Shown here: positions 23,852 through 35,510 of the stretch, piece by piece
How positions within the stretch are numbered: position 1 is the stretch's first letter
How the letters are laid out: each line of letters starts with the position of its first letter
From: Oidiodendron maius Zn
Lineage: Eukaryota > Ascomycota > Leotiomycetes > Myxotrichaceae
DNA: 64,000 bases
Direction: 5' to 3'
Assembly (NCBI GenBank): GCA_000827325.1
Contig: KN832889.1
Span: 657,389 to 721,388, forward strand
Notes under the pieces: model-generated
The model's database searches: none
Told to the model about the DNA's origin: nothing
What the model saw: only the letters and a program-made list of their open reading frames with translations
Translations under genes and position numbers: made by a program

Positions 23852-24046
23852 CTATTAGGAGCCTATGTTTAGTAAATACGCGTCCAGGTAAAGGGAGGTT
23901 ATACTAACCGTAAAGGGATGCGCTAGTTATATCCACATACCAGCTGTCCAAAAGGGGTAACCCCACTAATATAGGCTGAAAGGGGTAATTGATCAACCGG
24001 TATGTGGATTTTACATAAGCGCTGGTATGTGGATGTAATACGAGCC
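23852..24046 (-). repeat. Right terminal inverted repeat of the MULE
   Basis: Reverse complement of 20992-21186 over 195 bp, beyond which one mismatch is followed by 8 more matching bases. It contains the same three copies of the atccacatacc motif. Confidence 0.93.
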
Positions 24047-24887
24047 ACCTGAGACCCCCGCAACTAACAGTTCCGGACAGCCTCCCTGCTAAGTGGCGTT
24101 TATAGTTTTCGAATAAATTACAGATAAATATAATCATAAGGTAATAAACTGAAGTATTGAGAGATAAATAAATATATATGATTCTTCGCCGAAATTGTCC
24201 TGAATGCAATCTATCCAATACTAACAATTCATTTTCAGTGTGAAATGTAATTCTACTGTATTTTCATGCGGCATTTAAGTTCGACTAAATGGGAATCACA
24301 CTACGTAAATGAATTGAGAAATTGGATTTGGGGTCTCAAGCTGAATTGGATTCCATGGCACTGAGAATACATGAGAGAAACTCATTTGGCAGCGAATGTT
24401 GCGAGGCTGCTATTTTAACCTGAATTATATCACCTTTTGCCAATTTGATAACGTGTTCTTGAACTGATGACGATCAGGGCTTGGATGAAATTCTTCAGCA
24501 AGAACCAAGCATATGTGTTCATTGCTAACTCTTTTATACGCACAATTTCTAACTCATGAGGATATATATGTGCTAAGCTGGATTTCTTTTGTTTTCAAGG
24601 CTTTCCTTAGCCTTGTTACCACTGTTCTGTGCACTGTGAATGACTATATGTCAAAAACAATGGCGTGAGGGTACGAGGGACACTATATGCGACCTAAGAC
24701 CTCTAAAATCTAGGTGAGAGAAGACGAGGTTTGTAAATGCTAAATGAAAGCAAAGTTGGCAAGTAGTTACAGCGACGATAATTCGCATCCCAGGATGGTC
24801 CCACCTACCATCCCAGTTTCAATATTTCTAACTCAAGAGGGCACATTGATTTAGTCATTATTTACTAGGAACATGCTGGGTATTATT
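24047..24887. other. Intergenic right of the MULE
   Basis: AT-rich, with no supported gene. It holds the 3' flank of the amidohydrolase gene. Confidence 0.5.
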
Positions 24888-26339
24888 TTAGATAATATCC
24901 GGCATCCCAGCTCCTTTTCGCAGCCTCCTCACCGTATCTTGAGCGATTTTTGCCACGTCGCCCACCTCTGCAATCTCCTGCAGCTGGTGAACTTGCCCCC
25001 TTGCCATCACAAACCTGGGCTTCCCGAAGGCCAGCAGACCATCCTTGCCCAAGACGTCGCCCTTAAACGCTACTAAATCGGCAGAAAGACCTGGAGCAAT
25101 CTTTCCCGTTTCCTTCTCCAAGCCACAAACTGATGCTGCGAGCGAGGTAGCACTAGCAATTATCTCTCGTACTGTGTAGCCTGCGTCCAACAGAACTGTC
25201 AACCCGTCATAATATCGCTCAAACCTGCAAAGTGGGATCCCAGCATCTGTGCCAACGATCATTTTGACTCCAGCATCGCGTAGCTGGGTTAAGTTTGAGA
25301 CGATGGCTTTGCGCGAGTCCCATGGACAGAAGTAGTTATGCTCCACGCAGGCCGTGTTCATCTTGCATGAAGTTCAGTGTAGCTAGCCACCGAGCAGAAG
25401 ATACGCACTTACGGTGGGACAGACGGCGATATCATACTCGACCATCTTTTTAGCAATCGTCCCCTCGAAACGTGTGCTCCCTCCTATGGTACCACAAATC
25501 TAAGTGAGCAACCGTGCCAGGGAGAATCAATATAACCCCATGCTTACCTGAAATCCAAGAACAGTGCTCGATCGAGTCGAGCCGTGCATCAACAGCCCTC
25601 TCGATTCCTTCGGTCCCAGTGGCGTGCGTAGTCACAGGCATGCCGAATTTCTTTGCTTCATCTACAATCGCGCGCAGTTCGTCGAGGGAGTACCTAGCCT
25701 TGCCTGGATGGGTCCCAGCCGTCATGAAACCGCCAGTGCTCATTACTTTGATAAGGTCAGCTCCTTCCGTGGCCCGCTTCCTCACTTCGGCTCGAACGCC
25801 ATCGATGCCCTCTGCCTCGCCACCCATTCCACAAGCATGACCACCTGGGACGGTAATGGGGGCGTGAGCCACCTGCATCCTTGGGCCCATAATGTCTCCC
25901 CGAGCAATGCGGTCTCGGATCTGGGCACCAACCGTTCCGGGTGATCCTAGGTCGCGCGCTGTGGTTACGCCTGCATCTAGCAGTTTCAACGCATTGGTCG
26001 TCATCAGCTGCAGCATTTCCTCCTCGTTTAACTGGGAATCGGTGGTGGTGCGCAGCGACGACGGATCAAGAGAAAGATGAACCTATATTGGACGAGGCGG
26101 TTAGAGGACCCAACTATGGCAAGTCTGGGGCAAATTCGTACATGGCAGTCAAAGAGACCAGGCATCAGGGTCACGTCTCCGAGATCCCGAACCGTGGCAG
26201 CCGGAGGGATGGCGTTCTGTAACGCGCTCCAGAGTCCAGCCGCCTCGATATGGCCACCCTTAACTATGACGGCGCCATCAAGAATCAGGTCTGCATCGCT
26301 GTCAGGAAGCAGTCGCCGAGCCCGAAGCACAACCGCCAT
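24888..26339 (-). CDS. Metal-dependent amidohydrolase (imidazolonepropionase/Xaa-Pro dipeptidase-like)
   Basis: Four exons on the minus strand, 26339-26142, 26082-25548, 25483-25413 and 25361-24888, joining in frame to 425 aa. The TIM-barrel amidohydrolase set is complete: HVH (His66, His68) after LMPGLFDC, bridging Lys178 in DLIKVMSTGG, His219 in VTTHATG, His239 in SIEHCSW, and Asp307 in VGTDAG. The N-terminal composite beta domain and the C-terminal GKIAPGLSADLVAF stretch are also typical. Related fungal enzymes hydrolyse amide bonds of N-acyl amino acids, dipeptides or mycotoxins such as ochratoxin. No signal peptide is seen, so it is probably cytosolic. It is divergently transcribed from the MFS gene 529 bp away, which suggests uptake coupled to hydrolysis. 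Confidence 0.92.
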
Positions 26340-26868
26340 GGCGCTTTGAGAATTTGATACGGTATTTAGTTTTTGATGCTGAATGCCTGGCTGTTTGGCT
26401 GTACAAATGTCATGTGCTAGATGACGATAGCCAGGATCTCAGAGCGTGTCAATAAGATAACCGCCAGGCGCCAAACCGACCGATTGAGAGCCAGGATTAT
26501 CTAACTGCAACGTATGGCATAGTATCCGGGCGACTGGCGGATGAGAGCCGCCGTTAGCTGGTGGAGTTGCGATTGAAGAATCACGGCCAGGGGGAGGGGC
26601 AAGACGGCGGGCGGGCCAGCGCCCATTGGCTGAAGATAGGAACTATCTCGACCTCTCTCTTGTATGACGGGTAGTACGGTCCGGATCCGCCCGTAGCATA
26701 ACACTGTCCTTCAGCTTTTGTTGATCTAGGGCCAAGGAATGGCCCAGCCTATAATTATCCTATGCAGCTCGCGACCTAAAAGGAGCTGGGCAATCGATCG
26801 TTGCGCCTTAGAACACTCCCATCTTCACATGTCCTGCCGTCTGGCTATCCCTAGAACTGTCTAGCAAC
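26340..26868. promoter_or_regulatory. Shared divergent promoter of amidohydrolase and MFS genes
   Basis: 529 bp between opposed start codons. Visible candidates are an 8-bp palindrome cggatccg (26682-26689, CGG-N2-CCG), an inverted CCAAT box (attgg, 26625-26629) and a GATA core just after it. All are short motifs that also occur by chance. The head-to-head arrangement is the stronger evidence for co-regulation. Confidence 0.45.
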
Positions 26869-28763
26869 ATGGCAGAAGAAACCAAGGTTGCCACTGGCTA
26901 CGACACCAAGGTCGAGGGTGAGATAAAGACAGATGCATGGACGACCGACGGCGAGATCGTGGAGATTATCGCCCAGGACCCTGTCACCGCAGAGTCTGAA
27001 TACACCGAGATGGAGTACCGAAGGCTTCGTTGGAAGATTGACCTTTGGCTCCTCCCACTCATGTGGGTTAGTAGACTTCTGATGAATCGAAACACATCGA
27101 TTGATGGAAGAGGAATTGACAGCGCTGTAGTTTTGCTATGGCACGCAACAGGCCGACAAGACATCAGTTAGCGTGCAGGCAGTCTTTGGCATCAGTCAGG
27201 ATACACATCTTGTTGGGCAACAGTTTTCATGTTAGTTTCGATGTCTGGAGGGCTTTTAACTACCACCGGCTGATTGCCATAGGGTTAACAACCATATTCT
27301 ATCTGAGCTACCTTGTTTCGGAGGCACCTGCCAACTACCTTATGCAGAAGTTCAACATGGGCCGCTTCCTTGGTATCTGCATGCTTTTTTGGGGTAAGTT
27401 AACCGCTCTAGCATGCTGTTGTTTGTGCTGAACGGAGCCTTTAGGTGTCGTTGTGCTTTGCATTGGCTTTGCCAAAAACTGGGCCACCCTCATGGCCCTT
27501 CGTGCCCTCCAGGGTATGTTCGAATGCACCATCTCACCTGCATTCCTTATGATCACTGGCTCGTGGTATACCTCGCGCGAGCATACCCTGCGTTCCATCA
27601 TATGGGGCACATCCAATGCTGGCATGAGTGTTATCACCGGTCTCATCAACTATGCAGTCGGCCAACATGCGGAACGGCACCCAGGTGGCCTTGCCCCCTG
27701 GAAGGGTATTTCATTCTTCCTCGGTGGATTGACCATCTTCTTGGCTGTCCTTGCATTCTGCATCCTAGGCACTCCACGTGACGTCCGTTGGCTTTCCGAT
27801 CGTGAGAAGCGCATGGCTGTTGCTCGTACAATGGCCAACCAAACTGGCTCGGATCGATACAAGCGTAGCGAGTGGAAATGGAATCAGGTCATCACGGCCT
27901 TCAAAGATCCCCAGACGTATTTCTTCTTTTTTACTACAGTTGCAAACTCTATTCCCAACGGTGGGGTGACGACATTTGGAAATCTGGTCTACGAGTCGTT
28001 CGGATTTACAAGTCTCGAGACGCTTCTCAAGGGTACCGTTCCCCAGAATGCAGTTTCAATTATTTGGTTCTTGTTTGTAGGTATTGTGACGTTGAAGAAG
28101 CCCAACCTTCGATGTAAGTCATCTCCATCTGCCGACCTTGCGAGTGCTAATCCATTCTAGTCACCTTCATGGTCGTGTCTCTTCTCCCTGCCTTCACCGG
28201 CATGCTTGCTCTTGCCCTTCTCCCGAAATCCGGCCTTCTCTGGGCACGATGGGGCCTGTATCTCATGACTGTCACTGGGAACCTTCCTGGTCTCAGTAAG
28301 CTAGCATACCAGCCATCTTAAGCAAACTCTAATTTTCTGGCTATAGTGATATGGACTATGTTGCCATCTAACGTTGCCGGGCGTACTAAGAAGTCCGTTA
28401 CCGCCACTGTCCTTTTCATCGCATATTGCACCGGCAATGCTTGCGGCGCTCAGGTCTTCCAAGCCAAGGACGCGCCTCGATACATCCCCGGCCTTATAGC
28501 CTGCGCCATTCTATTCGGCGTTGAGGCCGCCATGATGGTTCTGTGGCGTGCTTACTGTAAGAAATGACCTCTTCTCAATATCCATTTCTCCTATTATAGA
28601 GTGATAGTAACTGGCATCGACAGATTTGATCCAGAACAAGCGCCGCGCGAAAAAGATTGCCGAGCTTGGCATGAGCGAGGAGGAAAGCCGCCGTCAGGGC
28701 TTGCTTAATGCTGAGGATGACATGACCGATTTTGAGAACATTCACTTTGTGTACAAAGTCTGA
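26869..28763 (+). CDS. MFS transporter, anion:cation symporter (allantoate permease/Dal5 family)
   Basis: Seven exons, 26869-27066, 27131-27230, 27283-27393, 27445-28113, 28161-28295, 28347-28556 and 28624-28763, joining in frame to 520 aa. After a cytosolic N-tail come RRLRWKIDLWLLPLMW (TM1 start), SYLVSEAPANYLMQKF (TM2/3 with the ACS motif), GMFECTISPAFLMITGSWYT and a long central loop (GTPRDVRWLSDREKRMA). The second six-helix half ends in a charged tail (..DMTDFENIHF..). These are hallmarks of ACS-family permeases that import carboxylates, vitamins, ureides or dipeptides with protons. It should sit in the plasma membrane. The substrate is probably related to the divergent amidohydrolase's substrate (inference). 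Confidence 0.93.
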
Positions 28764-29863
28764 ATATTATTTGACACTGTTTCGTTATTAAGCAGGTTCT
28801 TGCAAATATGGCTGTGGCTACCTCGCCATGATAGCTAGATAAGTTCAATATTGGATGCCTAGTTTGAATGAAGCAATTGCCACCTATATTCGTATCGGAG
28901 ATAACCCATTTAAAAGTGAGCTTGGGTTTCTCTCTGATTGTTCCGGAGTCAGTAACACTCACTATTCCATCAGCTGGACACCCGTTAAAGTGTGACAGGC
29001 CAAGCATGGCTACAAGGCCATCTAGGGGGACCATTTCCGTATAGAGAAGTAAGGGGCAACAGCCTACGTGCAAGGCATGGGATAAGCTCATAATCGCCTT
29101 TGTGTAATTTATTCTGCTATTTTAGGATGCGATAGTTTTGAAAGAAATACGAGGCAATCAGTCCGCGTCAAACCAGGGGCAAGGGAGGTTTGTAGGAGAA
29201 AGAGTTCTGCCAGGTTGTGTTTTGGATACACTTCAAATCTTGCCAATCAATGCGAACTAGAGTGACCATATCACAAGCGCCCGTTGCAGGAGACTAAGAT
29301 ACTTTCTCCGATCTGAGACTGGGCATCAATGTTCAACGTGCCAGGATTCGTTACGGTATACCTAGCGCTCCAGCTTCAACCACGAGAAGTGATATATAGA
29401 ACGCTTGCCACGTACATATACAAGCACGTAAAGAGCCATCAACTGTTGTGCAGGTACCGCATCCGATAGCAGCAGCGTAGAAGGCGGGACGGCTGTGAGC
29501 CGGATCGACGGGCGGAACTCGGATCTGTGTATCTCTCTCCATTGTTCGCTCTTTGAGAAGCCACCGAAGACGATATATATCTCGAATTTCGCATTGCGAA
29601 GACGAAGGTAATACGGTAGTCGTATAGCGAAGGTCGCTGCAGGTATAAAAACAGCGGCTACTCTACAGCGCCACCATCTTCTCTCACCTCGCTCGGATCT
29701 CACTGATAACCCTGCCTGACTTAACCCTGCCTGGCTTTGGCTGGTTTCGGACCTCCCCACCCAACGTCACTGTGGTCTGCGTCTGAGTCTGTGAACTCCA
29801 AGAGGGCCATATCGGATACCATAGAGAAACAGTTACGCCTTTTCTTCCACAGGGTTTTGTACG
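28764..29863. other. Intergenic before the aminotransferase
   Basis: No gene is supported. The two minus-strand frames between 29351 and 29935 have low-complexity composition and no family resemblance. Confidence 0.5.
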
Positions 29864-31917
29864 ATGGCGCGCACGGAGCTTCCAGTCTCGATTGACCTCA
29901 GTCATCACATTAACGCTCTGTCCAAGTCGCGGCATCCAAGCCCACTGAAGGATATTATTAAGTATATGGCATATGATGGCATGATCAGTTTTGCAGGCGG
30001 TATGTGGATTACACCAGCTTACTAGTGCCCGTCGCTGACTTGCTACAGGCCTTCCTCACTCTTCGTTGTTTCCGTTTCAAACTGCTTCCATTGGCGTATA
30101 TCCAGCGTCAACTGTCTTGGACCCAATCAATCCACAGGCGCCAGAAAAGCTTGATATCGTTAACTTTAGTAAAGCAGAACTAGATGGTCAAGCTCTAAGT
30201 ATAGCCACTGCCATGCAATATGGTGAGTAGATCACCAACAAAGAATCCTCCATTCATATACAAGTTGCCCCGAATTCTAATATACTATTGTTTAGGCTCC
30301 TGCGCCGGAGACCCATCAGTTATCAAGTGGGCCGCTGATTTCACGAATATTGTCTTCCAGCCTGCCTATTCAGACTTCGAGATTCTTCTCAGCGGAGGCA
30401 ACACTGACGCATGGAAGAAAGTGGTCGGCCTCCTCAGCGAGCAGGGCGACAAGATTCTAGTTGAAGCCCATACTTATCCTTCCTCCCAAGCCCTCTGGAT
30501 CCCAATGGGATGCGAGGCTGTGCCAGTGAAAGTAGATAGTCATGGAATGAGATCAGACGATATGGATGCCATCCTCACTTCGTGGGAAGCAAACAACCCC
30601 GGTGTCAAGAAACCTCATCTGTAAGCACACTAAGCGAAATGAACGAAATGGCAGCTCATTTTGTGGATAGGCTTTACATCGTACCTGTTGGGTCCAACCC
30701 TACGGGCTCCACTATGCTTGCTCAAAGAAAGAAGGAGATTTACGACGCTTGCGTGAAACACGGTAAATACCTTCCTTGCTTGTCCCACGTATTAAAAATG
30801 CTAAGTGGATGGCAGATGTTATTATCTGCGAAGACGATCCTTACTTCTTCCTGCAGTATCCAGAGTATGACAGTGGCTTTGCCGCAACCCCAGGTAGCAA
30901 CGCCTCCACTCCAGAAGAATACCTCAAGTCTCTTGCACCATCATTCCTCAAGTACGACTTCGAGGGACGAGTCATCAGGCTTGATACATTCAGCAAGGTT
31001 GGTCAACTCAGGATCATACTCATATGCGGCGTTATCGGTATCTAATACTTTAAATGTGCAGACTCTTTCTCCAGGTAACCGGCTGGGATACTTTGTTGCA
31101 AACCCCGTGTTCATTGAGCGACTACTCCGTGCCACCGAGGTAGAGACGCAAGCGCCAAGTGGTTGGTCTCAGGTATTTGATTCGACCATTTGCCCATCGG
31201 TCATCTTGCTAATACTTGTAGCTCGTCGTTTCAAATCTGCTGCACAACTGGGGCACCAATGGTTACATAACTTGGCTTGCCAACCTGAGAGACCAGTATC
31301 GCACACGCCGAGACTACATGGTAAGCAGGACGCTTCCCATCTTTAGTAACAAAGTCTTTCTCACCGTTGTTCTAGTGTGGAGCCATTGCAGGAAACTTTT
31401 ATATTAAGCCTGTATCGTCCCTTTCCTCTCCACCCACTGGGGCAGAAGGACTCGTAGTCTTTACCACAGGCAGCGAAAAGGCCATCTTCAGCTTTGTACC
31501 TCCTTCCGCCGGCATGTTTATCTGGGCCAGGTTCTATCTCACGAATAGCCCCAGGTTCCTGAAGATCCAGGACAGTGGCAAATCTGTGGATCCAGAGCAG
31601 GAATTTTTGGATTACGTGTGGGCAGAGTTGTCAAAGGCATTGGTAGGCTTTAACTATATTTGAACCAGGTTCTCCTTTTTGTTAGCTACAACTAATATTT
31701 TGGTTTCAGGTATTATTAACTCCGGTAATATAGTTCTGCGCAATCCACCTTGTGGTTCTTTAGGTATTCTAATAATCTTTAGGGATCTTATTACACCCCA
31801 TGGCAAGGAAAAGATAAGGCATTGACGAAAACCCGGGGATCTGAGCCGGGGGTGGGATATTTCCGCCTTGCCTTCTCTATGCCAACGGTACTTATTCCAC
31901 CCTCTATGCCATATTGA
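29864..31917 (+). CDS. PLP-dependent aminotransferase, ARO8/2-aminoadipate type
   Basis: Ten exons: 29864-29999, 30049-30222, 30296-30620, 30671-30762, 30816-30997, 31062-31172, 31222-31320, 31376-31642, 31710-31724 and 31783-31917, 511 aa. The fold-type I set is present: SFAGGLPH (N-terminal substrate loop), LSGGNTDAW, EAHTYPSS, SNPTGSTM (Asn of the NPTG motif), CEDDPYFFLQY (Asp and Tyr near PLP), and the Schiff-base Lys303 in TFSKTLSPGNRLGY. Exon 9 is a 15-nt micro-exon (VLLTP). After LAFSMPT the family normally has about 25 more residues; here the frame runs into a short tail ending at 31917, so the last helix may be lost or lie in an unseen exon. The likely reaction is transfer from aromatic or branched amino acids to 2-oxoglutarate. 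It is part of the metabolic run. Confidence 0.85.
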
Positions 31918-32639
31918 AAACTAGTAGGTCTCTTTAGATAACAGCGCTAACCTAAAACTAGAGAGAAGAAATATATATGGGAGTTAACCGCATGGCTAAG
32001 GTGCTACAGGACTGCTGGGAATAAAGCTTTACCTCTATGGAACAACACAAAATTTACTATAGGTATTTCACTAGGATATAACTTTGAATCCTTGGTACGC
32101 AAACTTGTCAATGATATATCTCGCACTCTGTTATTTTTATATAGATATCTTAGAGCAGTCTCTTCGTTTCTGCGCAATATGGTTGGCCTACCTTCGCAAG
32201 GCTTGGGATCAACTAGATGAAGTTTGGGTATAAAATTCACCATTCCCGTAATCTATCATTGGCCACTTCTGTACACTGTTTTAGGAACTCCTTAGGTTTG
32301 AGTCATGGAATCTAGTTACTCCATCCCTTCTGGATCCTTTCACAATGCCTAGTACCTTATTATACTGCACATCTCAGCATGCTACTGCGACTATCTCAAC
32401 CCCCGTCTCCTAATACTGCAAATAGTCGAGGAGGTGGAATTTGCCATAGAATCGCAGAATAACACCTGGGTTTTAAGTCTTCCGGAGAAGTCGTAGAACG
32501 ATTACCACCAAAACCACATCAGACCAAGACAGGCCATATACGTATGAAAATGAAAGGATAATGTCGACGACAATTGACACAGAGCGAATGATGTTGTTAT
32601 TCCGTTTTATGATAATTATCAAGATATATATATGGTGCA
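31918..32639. other. Intergenic, AT-rich
   Basis: Lies between the 3' ends of convergent genes. No gene is supported. Confidence 0.5.
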
Positions 32640-33783
32640 TCATTCAAATTTCTCCCACCCTACCACGGTCTCAAGTAGTGACTGATTGAGTGGCTTAAAT
32701 ACCAGCCTTGCCTGATCGGCAAGTTTCTGCCCAGAGTGTTGGGCACTTCCCTCGGGGTACCAGTTCCATACAGACCTCCCATTCCAGTCACTCCCCGGAG
32801 CATAGTCGGATTTTGGTGTACCTTCCGAAATCTTGCGATCGGGGAAGCTGTTTCGCAGGAAATCAGCTTGCGCCTGAGGAGGTCCATATCCACCAGCTGC
32901 ATAATATCTCTCGCCGTCAGCTACGTTAGGATTCTCATAGGCCCACAAATGGGCTTTCGCAACATCCTCAACGTCGACAAATCCCCCTCCAAATAGCTTG
33001 TTTGGTACGTCTTTGTTTGCCCAGATCTGATAGACGAGTTGTAGAGAGAGAGGCAATCGACCAGGAGACTTGGCCGGCACGAGAGTTCCACCAAGAATAT
33101 TATGTGGAATAATCATGCTGACTGCGAAAGGCGGGTTGTTTTCATCCCTCCACTGCCAGACGGCCTGCTCTGCCTTGACCTTAGAAGCAATGTATGCAGA
33201 ACTACTAGCTAGTGGATCCCCCTTCCCCAAATTAATGAATGCATCCACTGCCCCATCCTGAAAATCCTTTTCTGTATACACATAGCCTTGGCGCATGTCA
33301 GAGCACATCATTGGACAGACAGTGTTGCCTGAACCTGTGACAACCACGCTGGTGAGCCTAGAGTCGCATTTTTTAAGTGCAGATGCTAGAAGGTTAAGAC
33401 TTCCATCAACAGCAGGGACAACGACATCCAGCCATGAAGATTTAGAGAAATCAACCGGCGTAGCGACATGAAAGATTCCATCCACGCCTAGAATTATGAA
33501 TGTTAGTATGCTTGATTGAAAAAGAATGAGGCTAGTCCTCTTTACCTATAACAGCCTCGTCAAAAGCACCTGGTGCAGTCATATTAGGTATCAGAACAAT
33601 TTCAACCCGATCTTTATATGTCGCTAATGGGCCCTTGATAATATCGTCTATACTCTCAAGTCTGCGCACAGTGCCGCGAAGTTTATATCCCTTGGATAAG
33701 ACATATTTTCCCAAAACTGCGCAAACAAAGCCATTTAGGCCAGTGACCAGGAGCGTCTTGCCATTAAAATCCGGCATTGCCAT
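32640..33783 (-). CDS. NAD(P)-dependent extended-SDR reductase (dihydroflavonol-4-reductase/Gre2-like)
   Basis: Two exons, 33783-33546 and 33487-32640, 361 aa. The Rossmann start reads LLVTGLNGFV (TGxxGxx, residues 14-20), followed by an LRGTVRR cofactor-selecting strand typical of NADPH use, then GIFHVATPVDF, VVVTGSG and the catalytic pair Tyr178-x3-Lys182 (AYIASK). FVDVEDVAKAHLWAYE is the conserved late motif. Family members reduce aldehydes and ketones (methylglyoxal, 2-oxo acids, flavonoids). Here a carbonyl made by the neighbouring aminotransferase is a plausible substrate, though this is inference. Cytosolic, with no signal. Confidence 0.9.
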
Positions 33784-35510
33784 GATACTGGTCGAAATGG
33801 CGATGTAGTATCGCGGTGATCAAAGGATGCGGATATATCAATCTACCTCTCTTCAACAGGATTGTCGATCAAGTCCGTATATAAAGCCCAAAATATCCAG
33901 ATCCCAGTGTTATGTGTCTCCACTAGATTAAATCTGGCAAGGTTAATACTTAGACGAACGATGTTGTGCTAATAGCAGCATGGTTCGTAAACAAAGGCTC
34001 AATAACCCGTAGTACTAGACACTCAGAATATAGCTACCTATTTATCTTGCTGGAACACTACTAGAACTAGTTCCTTTAGCAGGTTTATGATTAGGATCAC
34101 AGCAACAACAGTGGGGTGGCTTTCTGAGGTTTAGGTTTTCGGGTGAGATCCGACAACCATACAAAGAAGCGGACAAATGGATGGCAATAGTGGGCAGTCG
34201 TCAGACAGCACAGTCAGTACGCATCAGAAATATAAGATGTTACATGATTATAGTGGGTAAATAATAAAATGACAAACTCTCCGTACATGGGCAGCAACAA
34301 TCAGTTGCTCGTAGTTGGATTTGAGATTTGTATAAGGCCGTACGAAAATATTCCTCCCTCAACATCATCATCACCGAACACGGAGATTGCTGGAAGCTCT
34401 ACTCTTCTTCCAAAGACATAACTAATAACTAGATTTCAAGTAAAATAAGCTAATACAGTACTTTAAACTGGCCAGAAACGAATTGGCATCTATTTTTGGT
34501 AGCCTTTGTCTCTGTTATTACGTAGCAAGGTTGCCAGAAATACGTACGCCGAGAACCAGAAAGCCAGCCGCCAGAGATTGAGGACAAGGGGCCAACAATT
34601 TGCTTCCTGTGCTTCGGCGAGAAGTCTATCAAATACCTTACTAGGTCGGGAAACCTTTCAAAACACTTCAAACAGAGGCTTGCACTACATGAGTAATAAG
34701 AATCAGCTACAGTATAAGGCCGGCCAATGTGCGTCAAGTGCACCTTTGAAACCACGCCATGAGTGTTTATAGAACCGCCTCCCGATGGTTGATGGTTAGA
34801 CTTCAGCAATGTCATATTAGACCTTTTGCGTCTTCTTCGTAGTAACCCTTTGCCCTTTGGCTCTCCGCCTCTTCTCCCGTTGACATCAATTACGAAAGTG
34901 AAAGGGGTAACTCTGATTTTAAAAAGCTTTGCTAAGAAGTATTAAGTCATTGAGAGTGCTATACTACTGAGATGGCTAGTAGGCAAAGTTGTTATAATCA
35001 TCAGCACAAGTAACGATGAAGTTTGAATTAAGAGATGTATAGGGCATCCGATCTTGGAGCTTTCCAAGGCAGAGAGATTCTATATTTGAGGGGGGCTTTT
35101 ACTGCGGGCCCTGAGAGCTTCGATCTCTAATAGTATATTTTGTATGAGGTATGAGATGGTGCAGACTTTAGTATCGTTTTATCATCGGCGCATACCTGTC
35201 ACGGTGACGGCGAGGTGTAAGTCAACACGCTTGCTAGTGATTTGGGACAAACAATTCCAAGCACCGTTTGAGGGCCTTAGCTGCTCGGAGAGACCAATGC
35301 CTAGACAGTTATCAAGCGCAAAGTTGAAGACACTGGCGAGCTTAGTTTTTGTCGGTGCTTGGCCTGCACGGCATAGATCCGACAAGGCAGCGGTCGGATC
35401 AGATCCGCAGCCCGAAGCTAAGATTGCCTGTGAGCACACCTGGCGGCTGCTCCTGTTTTCCTGATCTATTCCTCTGCAACACGAATCCAATTCCAACCAC
35501 AACATTCAAT
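33784..35510. other. 1.7-kb intergenic region
   Basis: No gene is supported. It contains the divergent promoters of the reductase (minus) and the zinc dehydrogenase (plus). Short frames at 34450-34815 and 35144-35505 lack family resemblance. Confidence 0.5.

Larger units (their letters stand above)
20992..24046 (-). mobile_element. Complete Mutator-like (MULE, Hop-type) DNA transposon
   Basis: The 3,055-bp element is bounded by 195-bp terminal inverted repeats that look identical base for base (20992-21186 and 23852-24046, outer end ggctcgtattacatcc). Inside is one transposase gene on the minus strand with two introns and one in-frame stop. No matching 8-11 bp target duplication is visible: the flanks are ..catcggcta and acctgagacc... 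That suggests rearrangement after insertion or recombination between copies. Size, TIR class, MULE transposase and zinc knuckle resemble the fungal element Hop. Identical TIRs and an almost open transposase indicate a young insertion that escaped the RIP seen elsewhere in the window. Confidence 0.93.
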
